15,635 nucleotides of DNA from JALSRK01 sp964461995 (lineage in GTDB: Bacteria; Acidobacteriota; Terriglobia; Bryobacterales; Bryobacteraceae). The position numbers and the translations under genes were made by a program. Below are positions 1-8,557 of the stretch, one piece after another (position 1 is the stretch's first letter; every line of letters begins with the position of its first letter). Under the pieces are notes generated by a model, which ran no database searches, was not told the DNA's origin, and saw only the letters and a program-made list of their open reading frames with translations. The stretch is taken from contig CAYWXL010000088.1 in assembly GCA_964461995.1 (NCBI GenBank), positions 1 through 15,635 on the forward strand. Reading direction: 5' to 3'.

Positions 1-2
1 TG

Positions 3-2948
3 TTGGGAATCGGGATTCTGGCATGGGGCGTTGCGTGTCAGGCGGAAACCATTGAGTTCTCCGTTCTGTTCGGTTTCGGCGATGCGGAGCCGGCAACCTG
101 GGACGGGGAGATCCGCGCCTCGGGGGCGCGCATCCTGAAGCTCGAGGGCTGGAGGCTGCAACGCCCGGATGAGATCGACGGAAACCGCTGGCGGCTGGCG
201 ACCCGGCGCGTCCGGCTGACGAGGGGCCGGCAGAGGCGCGGCCGCCTCCCGCCAGTGCTCGAGAACGGCATCCTGGTGACGGCCGAGACGCAGGATTCCT
301 CGGCGCAGTTCCGCGTACGCACGGATCAGGGTGACTTTCAGATCACCCTCGACGAACTCGCTTGGGGACAGACGGTGTCCAAGCTCGGCGGCCGGGTGAA
401 GATCGAACGGGTCCCCGCAGCGACGCGGCTGACCGATTCGATCGAAGAAGAAGACTTCCCTGCCCTGGCTGAGGGCAACGGCAAGATCTACCTTGCTTAC
501 ATCGAATTCACCCACGGCGACCGCTCTCAGGCGTGGCCGCGGCTGCTGCGGAAGAAACCGGCCTCGTTCGCCCCCTTGGCCCGTCCGGTAGGAGGCGACC
601 GGATCTTCCTTGTCGAATATGATCCCGCCGCGAGGCGCTGGAGCGCCCCCGATGCCGTGACGGAGCCGGGACAAGATCTCTATCGGGCGGCCGTCGCCGT
701 GGATGGCGAGGGCCGCGTCTGGGTCGTCTGGTCGGCGCGCAAGGACGGTAACTTCGATATCTACGCCCGGTTCAAGAAGGCCGGCCGGTGGTCGAAGACG
801 ATGCGGCTCACCGAAGCGCCGGGGCCGGACCTCCAGCCAGCGGCCGTGACGGACTCTTTGGGCCGCGTCTGGATCTCCTGGCAGGGAGACCGGAACGGCT
901 TCGACATTCTGCTGAAGGTTCAACAAGGCGAGAACTTCGGCCCGGAGACGACAGTCTCCACTTCTCCTGCAAACGACTGGGCTCCGCAAATCGCCGCCGG
1001 TCCAGACGGCGAAGTGGCCGTGGCCTGGGACACTTATGACAAGGGCGATTACGACGTCTACGTGCGGCGGATGCGGTGGCGCGGCGGCATCAAGCTGAAC
1101 GATCCGCAACCGGTTGCGGCCTCGGCACGTTTTGAAGCCCGGCCGAGCGTCGCCATCGATCCGGCGGGCCGCGTGTGGGTCGCCTACGAAGAGTCCTATC
1201 CCCGCTGGGGCAAGGACTTCGGGGCGTACGAGACAACCGGCAGCGGCCTGTACCAAGGCCAGCACGTGCGGGTGAAGATCCTCGAAAACGGGAGCTATTT
1301 CACCACCCGGGACAACATCGCCCAGGCCTTGCGGAAACGGCCGGCAACCCACCCTTACAACAAGGCTGCCAATCGCCGGATTCCGGAAAGATACACGCCC
1401 CAGCCGGCCCCGCAACTGGCGCGCAACCGGAGGCCCGGCAGCACCCCATATGAGCGCTTCTACCCCTCCAAAAGCCATCCGCGGCTGGCCGTCGCCCCCG
1501 ACGGGACGGTCTTTCTCGCCTACCGTAGCGCCGCCGGCCGTGTCTGGGGTCCGCTGGGAACTTCGTGGTTCGAGAATCTGGTCTGGTTCGACGGAGAACG
1601 CTGGCACGGGCCGGTCTTCGTTCCCTTCTCCGACGGCATCCTGGACCGCCGCCCTGCCATGCTCGCCAGAAGCGGACCCGCGTTGCTGATGGCTTCGGCG
1701 AGCGACCACCGCTTCGCCTGGAGCGGACGGCCGCGCCGGCAGCGCGATATCTTCCACTACGACGTCTTCGTTCACGAGATGCGCCTCAATGTCAAAGCGG
1801 GCCGAACCTTGCTGGCCGAGCTCCCGCCGGAGGGGCCGGCGCGCGGCTCGGGCGAGGTCTCCGCAGAACAACGGCAGGTAGCTCTGATACGCGACTACCG
1901 CGTCACCCTTTCGAGCGGCGGCAAGAAAGAGACGCTGCGCCTGCTGCGCGGCGAGTTTCACCGCCACACGGAAATCAGCGGCGACGGCGGCAACGACGGA
2001 GCGTTGATCGACGCCTGGCGCTACCTACTGGACGCCGCTTACATGGATTGGGCCGGCTGCTGCGACCACGACAACGGCGGCGGGCGCGAATACACCTGGT
2101 GGCTGACCCAGAAGGCCACCGACGCCTTCCTGCTGCCGGGCCGTTTCACGCCGATGTTCAGCTACGAGCGGAGCGTGCGCTATCCGGAGGGCCACCGCAA
2201 CGTCGTCTTCGCCCGGCGCGGCGTCCGCCCCCTGCCCCGCCTGCCGAAGACCGCCGATGACTCGCCGCCCGAACCGGCCCCGGACACCCAGATGCTCTAC
2301 GCGTACCTCCGATACTTCGACGGCGTCGCCGCCGTCCACACCTCGGCGACGAACATGGGTACCGATTGGAGAGACAACGATCCGGAAGTGGAACCTGTGG
2401 TCGAGATCTACCAGGGCGATCGGCAGAACTACGAAATGCCCGGGGCGCCGCGGGCGAATTCAGCCAAAGACTCCATCGGCGGCTGGCGGCCCAAGGGATT
2501 CGTCAACCTGGCGCTCGAAAAAGGCTACCGGCTGGCCTTCCAAGCCTCGAGCGACCACATCTCCACGCACATGTCCTACTGCAACGTGTGGGTCACTGAG
2601 CCCACCCGCGAAGCGATCCTCGAAGCGTTCAAGAAGCGCCGCGTCTACGGGGCTACCGATAACATCCTCGCGGACGTCCGCTGCAATGGCCACTTCATGG
2701 GTGAAGAGTTCGCCCAGAAAGGCGCGCCTACGCTGGAAATCAAGCTGATCGGTCAGGACCGCTTCGCCAAGGTGCACATCATCAAAGACGGCCGCTACGT
2801 CTACACCGCCGAACCCAATACCCGCGAAGTCACCCTCACTTGGAAGGACGCAGACGCCCGGCCCGGAACCTCTTACTACTATGTCCGCGGCGAGCAGGCC
2901 GATGGCGAAATCGTTTGGGTCAGCCCGATGTGGATTACGATACGTTAA
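3..2948 (+). CDS. Secreted beta-propeller / PHP-like metal-hydrolase protein, copy 1 (5' partial)
   Basis: Large exported protein of unknown substrate. The frame is open to the left edge: the first 14 residues look like the tail of a signal peptide (cleavage near ACQA/ETIEF) with no basic start, so the real start lies outside the window. Counting from base 3, residues about 17-140 form a beta-rich domain. Residues about 146-590 hold propeller-like blades with the recurring pattern D-x-x-G-R-V-W-V-x-W followed by G-x-(F/Y)-D-(I/V)-x (starts near 229, 280, 329, 381 and 493). Residues about 640-981 form a PHP-like domain: H653/H655 in GEFHRHT, D688/H689/D690 in CCDHDN, E722 and H731 in SYERSVRYPEGHRN, H779 in AVHTSA, and D851/H852 in SSDHIST. 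These resemble the His/Asp metal ligands of the PHP superfamily, usually phosphoesterases. The ligand assignment is inferred by motif, and activity is unknown. The gene is followed directly by its paralogue. Confidence 0.85.
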   Translation: MGIGILAWGVACQAETIEFSVLFGFGDAEPATWDGEIRASGARILKLEGWRLQRPDEIDGNRWRLATRRVRLTRGRQRRGRLPPVLENGILVTAETQDSSAQFRVRTDQGDFQITLDELAWGQTVSKLGGRVKIERVPAATRLTDSIEEEDFPALAEGNGKIYLAYIEFTHGDRSQAWPRLLRKKPASFAPLARPVGGDRIFLVEYDPAARRWSAPDAVTEPGQDLYRAAVAVDGEGRVWVVWSARKDGNFDIYARFKKAGRWSKTMRLTEAPGPDLQPAAVTDSLGRVWISWQGDRNGFDILLKVQQGENFGPETTVSTSPANDWAPQIAAGPDGEVAVAWDTYDKGDYDVYVRRMRWRGGIKLNDPQPVAASARFEARPSVAIDPAGRVWVAYEESYPRWGKDFGAYETTGSGLYQGQHVRVKILENGSYFTTRDNIAQALRKRPATHPYNKAANRRIPERYTPQPAPQLARNRRPGSTPYERFYPSKSHPRLAVAPDGTVFLAYRSAAGRVWGPLGTSWFENLVWFDGERWHGPVFVPFSDGILDRRPAMLARSGPALLMASASDHRFAWSGRPRRQRDIFHYDVFVHEMRLNVKAGRTLLAELPPEGPARGSGEVSAEQRQVALIRDYRVTLSSGGKKETLRLLRGEFHRHTEISGDGGNDGALIDAWRYLLDAAYMDWAGCCDHDNGGGREYTWWLTQKATDAFLLPGRFTPMFSYERSVRYPEGHRNVVFARRGVRPLPRLPKTADDSPPEPAPDTQMLYAYLRYFDGVAAVHTSATNMGTDWRDNDPEVEPVVEIYQGDRQNYEMPGAPRANSAKDSIGGWRPKGFVNLALEKGYRLAFQASSDHISTHMSYCNVWVTEPTREAILEAFKKRRVYGATDNILADVRCNGHFMGEEFAQKGAPTLEIKLIGQDRFAKVHIIKDGRYVYTAEPNTREVTLTWKDADARPGTSYYYVRGEQADGEIVWVSPMWITIR

Positions 2949-2992
2949 ATGCGGAACGCCGCTGCGGCGGCCGTTCGGCAGGCGATGATGCC

Positions 2993-2999
2993 GGAAGGA
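2993..2999 (+). promoter_or_regulatory. Ribosome binding site for PHP/propeller copy 2
   Basis: GGAAGGA lies 9 bases before the ATG at 3009. It supports that start over the ATG at 2949, which has no comparable purine-rich site before it. Confidence 0.6.
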
Positions 3000-3008
3000 A
3001 GATTGGAT

Positions 3009-6000
3009 ATGGGGAAACGAGGAGCCCGCCTAGCCGCTTGTTTGATTCTCTTTTCCGCAGTTCCGCCGGAAGCTTGGACACAGGCGCCGAGTGGGGGGTC
3101 GCGAGGCGAGGTCCAGTTCGCCCTCATCTTGGGCGTAACCGACAACCGGCCGACGCGATGGAAAGGCTCCATTGAGGCGCAAGGCGCCAGAATCACGAAG
3201 CTGGCCCTGCGGCGTCCGATCCCGGCAGATGTGCTCGGCGACAGCGATTGGGACATCCGCACGGTGCGGGTGAACCTCGCCAACAGCCGCACGGTGAACC
3301 GGCGCCGGTTTCCGGTGCTGCCCCGGGTGATCTTCGTCACCGCCGAGCTGCTGGACGCGGCGCCAAGCTTCACCGTCCGCACCCGCCAGGGCAATTTCAG
3401 CTTTGAACTCTCGCAGCTCGCTTGGGGCCGGACGTTACGGCTGCTCAACGGCCGCGCCCAGGTCACCCTCACCCCTGCTCCCCGTCTGTTGACCAGCTCG
3501 ATCGAAGAGGAAGACTTCCCTGCCCTTGCCCGCCACGGCGACACGATCTACCTCGCCTACGTGAAGTTCACCCACGGCGACCGCAGCCAGGTCTGGCCCC
3601 GCCAGCTCACTGAGAAGCCGGCCTCGTATGATCCGCTGGCGCGCCCCGTGGGCGGCGACCAGGTCTTCTTCAGAGAGTATTCCCTGGCTACCGGCGAATG
3701 GAGCGAGCCGGAGCCGGTCTCCAAGGCCGGCCAGGACGTTTACAAGACAGCGGTTGCCGTGGATGGGAACGGTCGCGTCTGGGTGATCTGGTCGGCCCGT
3801 GTCGGCGGGTACTTCGACCTGTACGCCCGCAGGCGGGAGGGCGGCGCGTGGTCTGACGTGATCCGGCTCACGCAAACACCGGGCCCGGACTTGAGTCCCG
3901 TGGCGGCGACGGACACCCGCGGAGCCGTCTGGGTTGCGTGGCAAGCCTTCGTTGACGGCGATTTCGACATCCTCATCGCGCGACAGGAAGGCGACCGCTT
4001 CGGCGAGCCGTTTCAAGTGTCGCCGTCACTGGCCAACGACTGGGCCCCGCAAATCGCCGCCGGGCCTGGGGGCGAGATGGCGGTGGTCTGGGATACGTAT
4101 GATAAAGGCGACTACGACGTCTATCTTCGCCGCTTCAACTTCGCCGGGACGATCATCGCCGACAAGCCGCTTCCGGTAGCCGCCAGCCGGAAGTTCGAGG
4201 CCCGCCCGAGCGTCGTCTACACCCCTCCGGCACGCATCTGGGTCGCCTACGAGGAGTCCTACCGGCGCTGGGGCAAGGATTTTGGCGCGTACGAGACCAC
4301 CGGCACGGGCCTCTACCAGGGCATGGAGGTCCGAGTGAAAGTGATCGAAGGAAGGCGCTTCTATCACACGCAGGCCGCACTGGACCCGGTGATTGCGATC
4401 TGGCCCGCACCCCACCCGGTTCATTACGGGAGGCTACGCGGCAACCCCCGAATTCCCTCTACCGAACAGCCAAACCCCGAGCTCGCGTTAAATCGCCCCC
4501 CAGGAACGACGCCCTATCCGCGGAACTACCCTTCGAAGAGCTTCGTCCGGTTAACCGCCAGCCGCGACGGCACCGTGTTCTTGGCTTACCGTAACGTCGT
4601 CGGCAGCGTTCGGGGACCGGTGGGCACGACCTGGTTCGAGAACCTCGTCTTCTTCGACGGCGAGACCTGGACGGGCCCGGTCTTCCTGCCACACTCCGAC
4701 GCGGTGCTGGACAACCGGCCGGCGATGCTGGGCCTGGACGACGGGAAGGTCTTTATCGTCGGCTCCACCGACCACCGCTTCAACCAAAGCGGACTGATCA
4801 CCTCGGGAGGACAGGACACCCGTATCAATTATGACCTGGTTGCCTGGGAGCTGGACACGGCCTGGTTGGAGCACGTTAGCCGGGCCGGATACCGGTTCGG
4901 CAAGAACGCTCCGGCTCGCCGCCGCCATACGCCATCGACAGCCGCTCTCGCTCCCTTGCCCGAAGAGGTTCCTTCCTCGCCGGAGCCTGACACGGATCTG
5001 GAACGCAGCCAGGTGGACCGGATGAGAACCTACCGGGTGAGGTTGGACACGCCGGAAGGAGCCCGGGAGTTCCGCCTGCTGCGAGGCGAGTTTCACCGTC
5101 ACACGGAGATCAGCGGCGACGGCCGCAACGACGGCGCCATTATCGACGCCTGGCGCTACCTGATCGACGCCGCCTCGATGGACTGGGCTGGTTGTTGCGA
5201 TCACGACAACGGCGGCGGACGGGAGTACACCTGGTGGCTCACCCAAAAGATGACCGACGCGTTCCTGCTGCCCGGCCGCTTCACGCCGATGTTCAGCTAC
5301 GAGCGCAGCGTCCGGTATCCGGAAGGGCACCGCAACGTGATCTTTGCCCGGCGGGGCATCCGGCCTCTGCCGCGGCTGCCGAAAACGGAAGAAGATTCGC
5401 CCCCGGAGCCGGCCCCGGATACCCAGATGCTTTACGAATACCTCCGGTACTTCGACGGTATCGCCGCAGTCCACACCTCGGCCACGCGCATGGGCACCGA
5501 CTGGCGGGACAACGATCCGGAAGTCGAGCCGGTGGTGGAGATCTACCAGGGCGACCGGCAAAACTACGAGATGCCGGGCGCGCCGCGATCGAACTCTGAA
5601 GGAGACTCGATCGGCGGCTGGCGGCCGCTCGGATTCGTGAACCTGGCGCTGGAGAAAGGTTACCGCCTCGGGTTCCAGGCCTCGAGCGACCACATCTCCA
5701 CCCACATGTCCTATTGCAACCTTTGGGTCGAGGAGCCGACGCGGGATGCGATCCTCGAGGCATTCAAGAAGCGCCGAATCTACGGGGCCACCGAGAACAT
5801 CCTCGCCGACGTCCGCTCGAGCGGCCATTTCATGGGCGAGGAGTTCACCCTCGAAGGTCAACCGGTCATCGAAGTCAAGCTTTGGGGTACGGCGCCGTTT
5901 GCCAAGGTCCACATCATCAAAGACGGCGCTTACGTCTACACCACCGAGCCCGGCACGGCGGAAGTCAATTTCACCTGGCGCGACGCCGCCGCCGAGCCCG

Positions 6001-6086
6001 GCAAGGTCTCCTACTATTACGTTCGGGGCGAGCAGGCCGACGGCGAGATCGTCTGGGTGAGCCCGATGTGGATCCACCTGCAATAG
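3009..6086 (+). CDS. Secreted beta-propeller / PHP-like metal-hydrolase protein, copy 2
   Basis: Paralogue of the preceding gene with the same order of domains, 1025 residues from the start chosen here. An ATG at 2949 directly abuts the upstream stop in the same frame, but it would add 20 residues unlike a signal sequence. The ATG at 3009 has a GGAAGGA ribosome site at proper spacing and opens a normal signal peptide (MGKRGARLAACLILF, cleavage near WTQA). Propeller blades repeat the (F/Y)-D-(I/L/V) ends seen in copy 1. The PHP-like domain carries H696/H698, D731/H732/D733, E765, H774, H822 and D894/H895, each exactly 43 residues further on than in copy 1. In the 101 residues from GEFHRHT to PRLPKT the copies differ at only seven positions, whereas the N-terminal domain and the linker before the PHP domain (about 620-680) diverge strongly. 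Function and substrate are unknown; an exported hydrolase is the best guess. Confidence 0.87.
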   Translation: MGKRGARLAACLILFSAVPPEAWTQAPSGGSRGEVQFALILGVTDNRPTRWKGSIEAQGARITKLALRRPIPADVLGDSDWDIRTVRVNLANSRTVNRRRFPVLPRVIFVTAELLDAAPSFTVRTRQGNFSFELSQLAWGRTLRLLNGRAQVTLTPAPRLLTSSIEEEDFPALARHGDTIYLAYVKFTHGDRSQVWPRQLTEKPASYDPLARPVGGDQVFFREYSLATGEWSEPEPVSKAGQDVYKTAVAVDGNGRVWVIWSARVGGYFDLYARRREGGAWSDVIRLTQTPGPDLSPVAATDTRGAVWVAWQAFVDGDFDILIARQEGDRFGEPFQVSPSLANDWAPQIAAGPGGEMAVVWDTYDKGDYDVYLRRFNFAGTIIADKPLPVAASRKFEARPSVVYTPPARIWVAYEESYRRWGKDFGAYETTGTGLYQGMEVRVKVIEGRRFYHTQAALDPVIAIWPAPHPVHYGRLRGNPRIPSTEQPNPELALNRPPGTTPYPRNYPSKSFVRLTASRDGTVFLAYRNVVGSVRGPVGTTWFENLVFFDGETWTGPVFLPHSDAVLDNRPAMLGLDDGKVFIVGSTDHRFNQSGLITSGGQDTRINYDLVAWELDTAWLEHVSRAGYRFGKNAPARRRHTPSTAALAPLPEEVPSSPEPDTDLERSQVDRMRTYRVRLDTPEGAREFRLLRGEFHRHTEISGDGRNDGAIIDAWRYLIDAASMDWAGCCDHDNGGGREYTWWLTQKMTDAFLLPGRFTPMFSYERSVRYPEGHRNVIFARRGIRPLPRLPKTEEDSPPEPAPDTQMLYEYLRYFDGIAAVHTSATRMGTDWRDNDPEVEPVVEIYQGDRQNYEMPGAPRSNSEGDSIGGWRPLGFVNLALEKGYRLGFQASSDHISTHMSYCNLWVEEPTRDAILEAFKKRRIYGATENILADVRSSGHFMGEEFTLEGQPVIEVKLWGTAPFAKVHIIKDGAYVYTTEPGTAEVNFTWRDAAAEPGKVSYYYVRGEQADGEIVWVSPMWIHLQ

Positions 6087-6099
6087 CCGACCGCGAAGC

Positions 6100-6870
6100 T
6101 CACCGCCCCATCCAGCCGCCATCGACGACGAGGATCTCGCCGTTCACGTACTCGGAGGCCGGGGAAGCGAGAAAGACGACGGGGCCGCGGAAGTCCTCGG
6201 GTTTGCCCCAGCGGCCGGCAGGGATGCGCGCGGTGATGGACGGTCCCCGAACCGGATCCGCCCGCAGCGGCGCGGTGTTGTCGGTCTCCACGTAGCCCGG
6301 AGCGATGGCGTTCACTTGCACCCCGTGCGCCGCCCACTCGTTGGCCAGCGCCTTGGTGAGCTGGGCCACCCCGCCCTTGCTCGCCGCATAGCCGGGCACA
6401 AGGATCCCGCCCTGAAAACTGAGCAGCGAAGCGACGAAGATGATCTTGCCCGAGCCGCGGGCGACCATCTCCTTGCCGATCTCGCGCGCCAGGATGAACT
6501 GCGCGTTCAGGTTCACCTCGATCACCCGGTCCCAGTACTCGTCCGGGTGTTCCGCCACGGGCTTGCGAAGGATAATGCCAGCATTGTTTACCAGGATGTC
6601 GATCACGGGGAAGTCGGCCTTCACCCGAGCGATGAAGGCGTAGAGCGCCTTCCGGTCGCCGAAGTCGCAGGCATACGAGGCAAACTGGCGTCCCGTGCCA
6701 GCTACCGCCTTTTCTACGTCGCTTCCAGATGGCTCCAGCGAGCGGCTGACGCCGATGATGTCGGCTCCGGCTTCGGCCAGCGCCACCGCCATCGCCTTGC
6801 CGATGCCCCGGCGGCAGCCGGTCACCAGGGCCGTCTTGCCGTCGAGCCGGAACTGGTCAATGACGTTCAT
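6100..6870 (-). CDS. kduD: 2-dehydro-3-deoxy-D-gluconate 5-dehydrogenase (KduD), SDR family
   Basis: Cytoplasmic NAD(P)-dependent short-chain dehydrogenase of 256 residues, the usual length. KduD interconverts 2,5-diketo-3-deoxygluconate and 2-keto-3-deoxygluconate in pectin and hexuronate breakdown. Visible motifs: the TGCRRGIG nucleotide-binding loop at 17-24, NNAG at 95-98, catalytic S148, Y161 and K165 (YAASK), and the KduD-like stretches SLLSFQGGI, NAIAPGYVETDNTAPLRAD, RIPAGRWG and SEYVNGEILVVDGGW. These match KduD more closely than generic FabG-type SDRs. An AGGTGG ribosome site (6875-6880) lies 4 bases before the ATG. The gene is 50 bases downstream of metY on the same strand, with no evident terminator between, and converges on the PHP/propeller gene with a 13-base gap. 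No kduI or other uronate gene is in view. Other sugar-acid dehydrogenase activity is possible. Confidence 0.85.
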   Translation of the reverse strand: MNVIDQFRLDGKTALVTGCRRGIGKAMAVALAEAGADIIGVSRSLEPSGSDVEKAVAGTGRQFASYACDFGDRKALYAFIARVKADFPVIDILVNNAGIILRKPVAEHPDEYWDRVIEVNLNAQFILAREIGKEMVARGSGKIIFVASLLSFQGGILVPGYAASKGGVAQLTKALANEWAAHGVQVNAIAPGYVETDNTAPLRADPVRGPSITARIPAGRWGKPEDFRGPVVFLASPASEYVNGEILVVDGGWMGR

Positions 6871-6920
6871 TGAACCACCTGCTCTGTGGCCGCCCGCAGC
6901 TTACTCGAAAGCGGCGCCGG

Positions 6921-8222
6921 TCACTTCTGCGAAGCATGCAGAGCCTGGTCGAGGTCCCAAAAGAGGTCCTCCACGTCCTCCAGTCCGATCGAAACCCGCA
7001 CCATGTCCGGCTCGACGCCGGCGGCGAGCTGTTCTTCGGCCGTAAGCTGCTGGTGGGTGGTGGAGGCCGGATGGATCACCAGGCTGCGAGCGTCACCCAC
7101 GTTGGCCAGGTGCGAGAACAACTTCACTGAGTCGATGAACTTGCGGCCCGCGTCGTAGCCGCCCTTGATGCCGAAGCTGAAGACCGCCCCGGCGCCCTTG
7201 GGTACGTACTTCTGCGCCAGCTCGTAATAAGGGTTGTCCGGCAGGGACGGGTACTTTACCCAAGTGACGAGACTATGATCCTTCAAGAACTCGGCAACCG
7301 CCTTCGCGTTCTCGACATGCCGGTCCATCCTCATGCCCAAGGTCTCGATCCCCTGCAGGAACAGGAAGGCGTTGAACGGGCTCATGCACGGGCCGAGATC
7401 GCGCAAGCCCTCAACGCGGGCCCGGGCAATGAAGCCTACCGGGTGGAACGCCTCGTGGAAGACCAGCCCGTGGTAGGACTTCGCCGGCTGGGTCAACTGC
7501 GGATAGTCGCCCTTCGTCCAGTCGAACTTGCCGCTGTCCACGATGATCCCGCCGATGGAGTTCCCGTGGCCGCCCATGAACTTGGTGAGGGAATGGACCA
7601 CGATGTCAGCCCCGAAATCGATGGGGCGGCACAGGTACGGCGTAGCGAACGTGTTGTCGATCACCAGTGGCAGGTTGTGTTCGTGGGCGATGGCGGCCAC
7701 GGCTTCGATATCGAGCACGTTGCCCCGGGGATTGGAGATCGTCTCCCCGTAGAGGAACTTCGTCTTCGGCGTGATCGCCTTGCGGAAGTTCTCCGGGTCG
7801 TCCGGGTCCACGAAGGTGATCTCGTAGCCCATCTTCCGGAAGCTGATGTCGAACTGCGTGTACGTGCCGCCGTAAAGAGTGCTGGCCGCCACGGCGTGGT
7901 CGCCGGCCTGCATGAGTGAGTTGGCGGTCAAGAACTGAGCCGCTTGTCCGCTGGCCAGCGCCAGGGCCGCCGCGCCGTTCTCGAGCGACGCTACCCGCTG
8001 CTCCAGCACATCGTTCGTCGGGTTCATGATCCGCGTGTAGATGTTGCCCGGCTCAGCGAGGGCAAATAATTTCGCCGCGTGCTCCGTGTTCCGGAAAACG
8101 AACGACGTGGACTGGTAGATCGGCACGGCCCGGGCGCCGGTGGTCGGCTCCGGCTCGTAGCCGGCGTGCAGAGCCCGTGTGTTGAATCCGAAAGTCCGCT
8201 CCTGTTTCGTGTCGTCAGCCAT
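6921..8222 (-). CDS. metY: O-acetylhomoserine sulfhydrylase (Cys/Met metabolism PLP enzyme)
   Basis: PLP-dependent enzyme of 433 residues. It most likely replaces the acetyl group of O-acetylhomoserine with sulfide to give homocysteine, the direct sulfhydrylation route to methionine. Evidence: YTRIMNPT at 62-69 (PLP phosphate-binding Tyr/Arg), YGGTYTQF at 117-124, VIDNTFATPYLCRP at 187-200 (cofactor Asp189), the Schiff-base lysine K214 in SLTKFMGGHG, and the C-terminal LANVGDARSLVIHP and HQQLTAEEQLAAG blocks typical of OAH sulfhydrylases. The frame stays open upstream to 8444, but that extension is compositionally odd. The ATG at 8222 has an AGAAAGG ribosome site and begins just before the conserved FNTRALHAGYEP. 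Cystathionine gamma-synthase or gamma-lyase is less likely because of the long insert near 240-260 (WTKGDYPQL...SYHGLVFHEAF), characteristic of MetY. Confidence 0.92.
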   Translation of the reverse strand: MADDTKQERTFGFNTRALHAGYEPEPTTGARAVPIYQSTSFVFRNTEHAAKLFALAEPGNIYTRIMNPTNDVLEQRVASLENGAAALALASGQAAQFLTANSLMQAGDHAVAASTLYGGTYTQFDISFRKMGYEITFVDPDDPENFRKAITPKTKFLYGETISNPRGNVLDIEAVAAIAHEHNLPLVIDNTFATPYLCRPIDFGADIVVHSLTKFMGGHGNSIGGIIVDSGKFDWTKGDYPQLTQPAKSYHGLVFHEAFHPVGFIARARVEGLRDLGPCMSPFNAFLFLQGIETLGMRMDRHVENAKAVAEFLKDHSLVTWVKYPSLPDNPYYELAQKYVPKGAGAVFSFGIKGGYDAGRKFIDSVKLFSHLANVGDARSLVIHPASTTHQQLTAEEQLAAGVEPDMVRVSIGLEDVEDLFWDLDQALHASQK

Positions 8223-8231
8223 AGAGTCTCG

Positions 8232-8238
8232 CCTTTCT
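8232..8238 (-). promoter_or_regulatory. Ribosome binding site for metY
   Basis: On the minus strand this reads AGAAAGG, 9 bases before the ATG at 8222. It supports that start over longer versions of the frame. Confidence 0.55.
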
Positions 8239-8511
8239 GTCAGTCTCGAACGTGATGGGGTCGGCGGGTCCGGCGTGCCGGCGCCGGGCAAGAAGCCGGG
8301 CTTTCCACCTGTCGGCGAGGCGCGCCCATAGGCATGCCACCTGGGCGCACTCCCGAGACCGCAGCACCCGCCGCGCTTGCCGAAGTCACACCAGCTTAAC
8401 AATCGAGCGGCGGCGTTGTCACCCACCCTGGGGCCAGCCAGCAACCTATGCAGCCGCCCGGCCGCTCATTCGAACAATAGAAGTCGCGAGACCAACTCCC
8501 GGCGCGGGGGG

Positions 8512-8532
8512 GGACGGAGCCCACCGCCGTCC
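8512..8532 (-). terminator. Possible stem-loop terminator after the uvrC-like gene
   Basis: GGACGG and CCGTCC form a perfect 6-bp stem around a 9-base loop, about 25 bases past the stop of the uvrC-like gene. On the minus strand it is followed by a C-run rather than a U-tract, so it is not a classical intrinsic terminator. It could equally be a chance GC-rich hairpin. Confidence 0.25.
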
Positions 8533-8557
8533 TTGCGGTCCAGCCTGGGCAACGAAG

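Larger units (their letters stand above)
8223..8557. other. Gene-free spacer between the uvrC-like gene and metY
   Basis: These 335 bases contain no credible gene. They hold an 8-G run (8506-8513) overlapping a small stem-loop (8512-8532), and a GCCGGGC direct repeat within about 8282-8301. I looked on the minus strand for a SAM-type riboswitch leader for metY and did not find the conserved core. The metY promoter is probably here, but no convincing -35/-10 pair stands out. Confidence 0.5.

Noticed and set aside
4551..6122. A 523-residue minus-strand reading frame opposite PHP/propeller copy 2
   Set aside because: It is antisense to a clearly conserved coding region and has the biased composition typical of opposite-strand frames in GC-rich DNA, with no domain.
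8223..8444. N-terminal extension of metY up to 8444
   Set aside because: The extra 74 residues are rich in Gly, Pro, Arg and Ser without family similarity, while the ATG at 8222 has a good ribosome site and the expected N-terminus.
8223..8557. A SAM-type riboswitch controlling metY
   Set aside because: The gene type and leader length made it plausible, but reading the minus strand I found no recognisable conserved core. A CAGCAACC-like segment near 8438-8447 lies on the wrong strand. A covariance-model search would decide.
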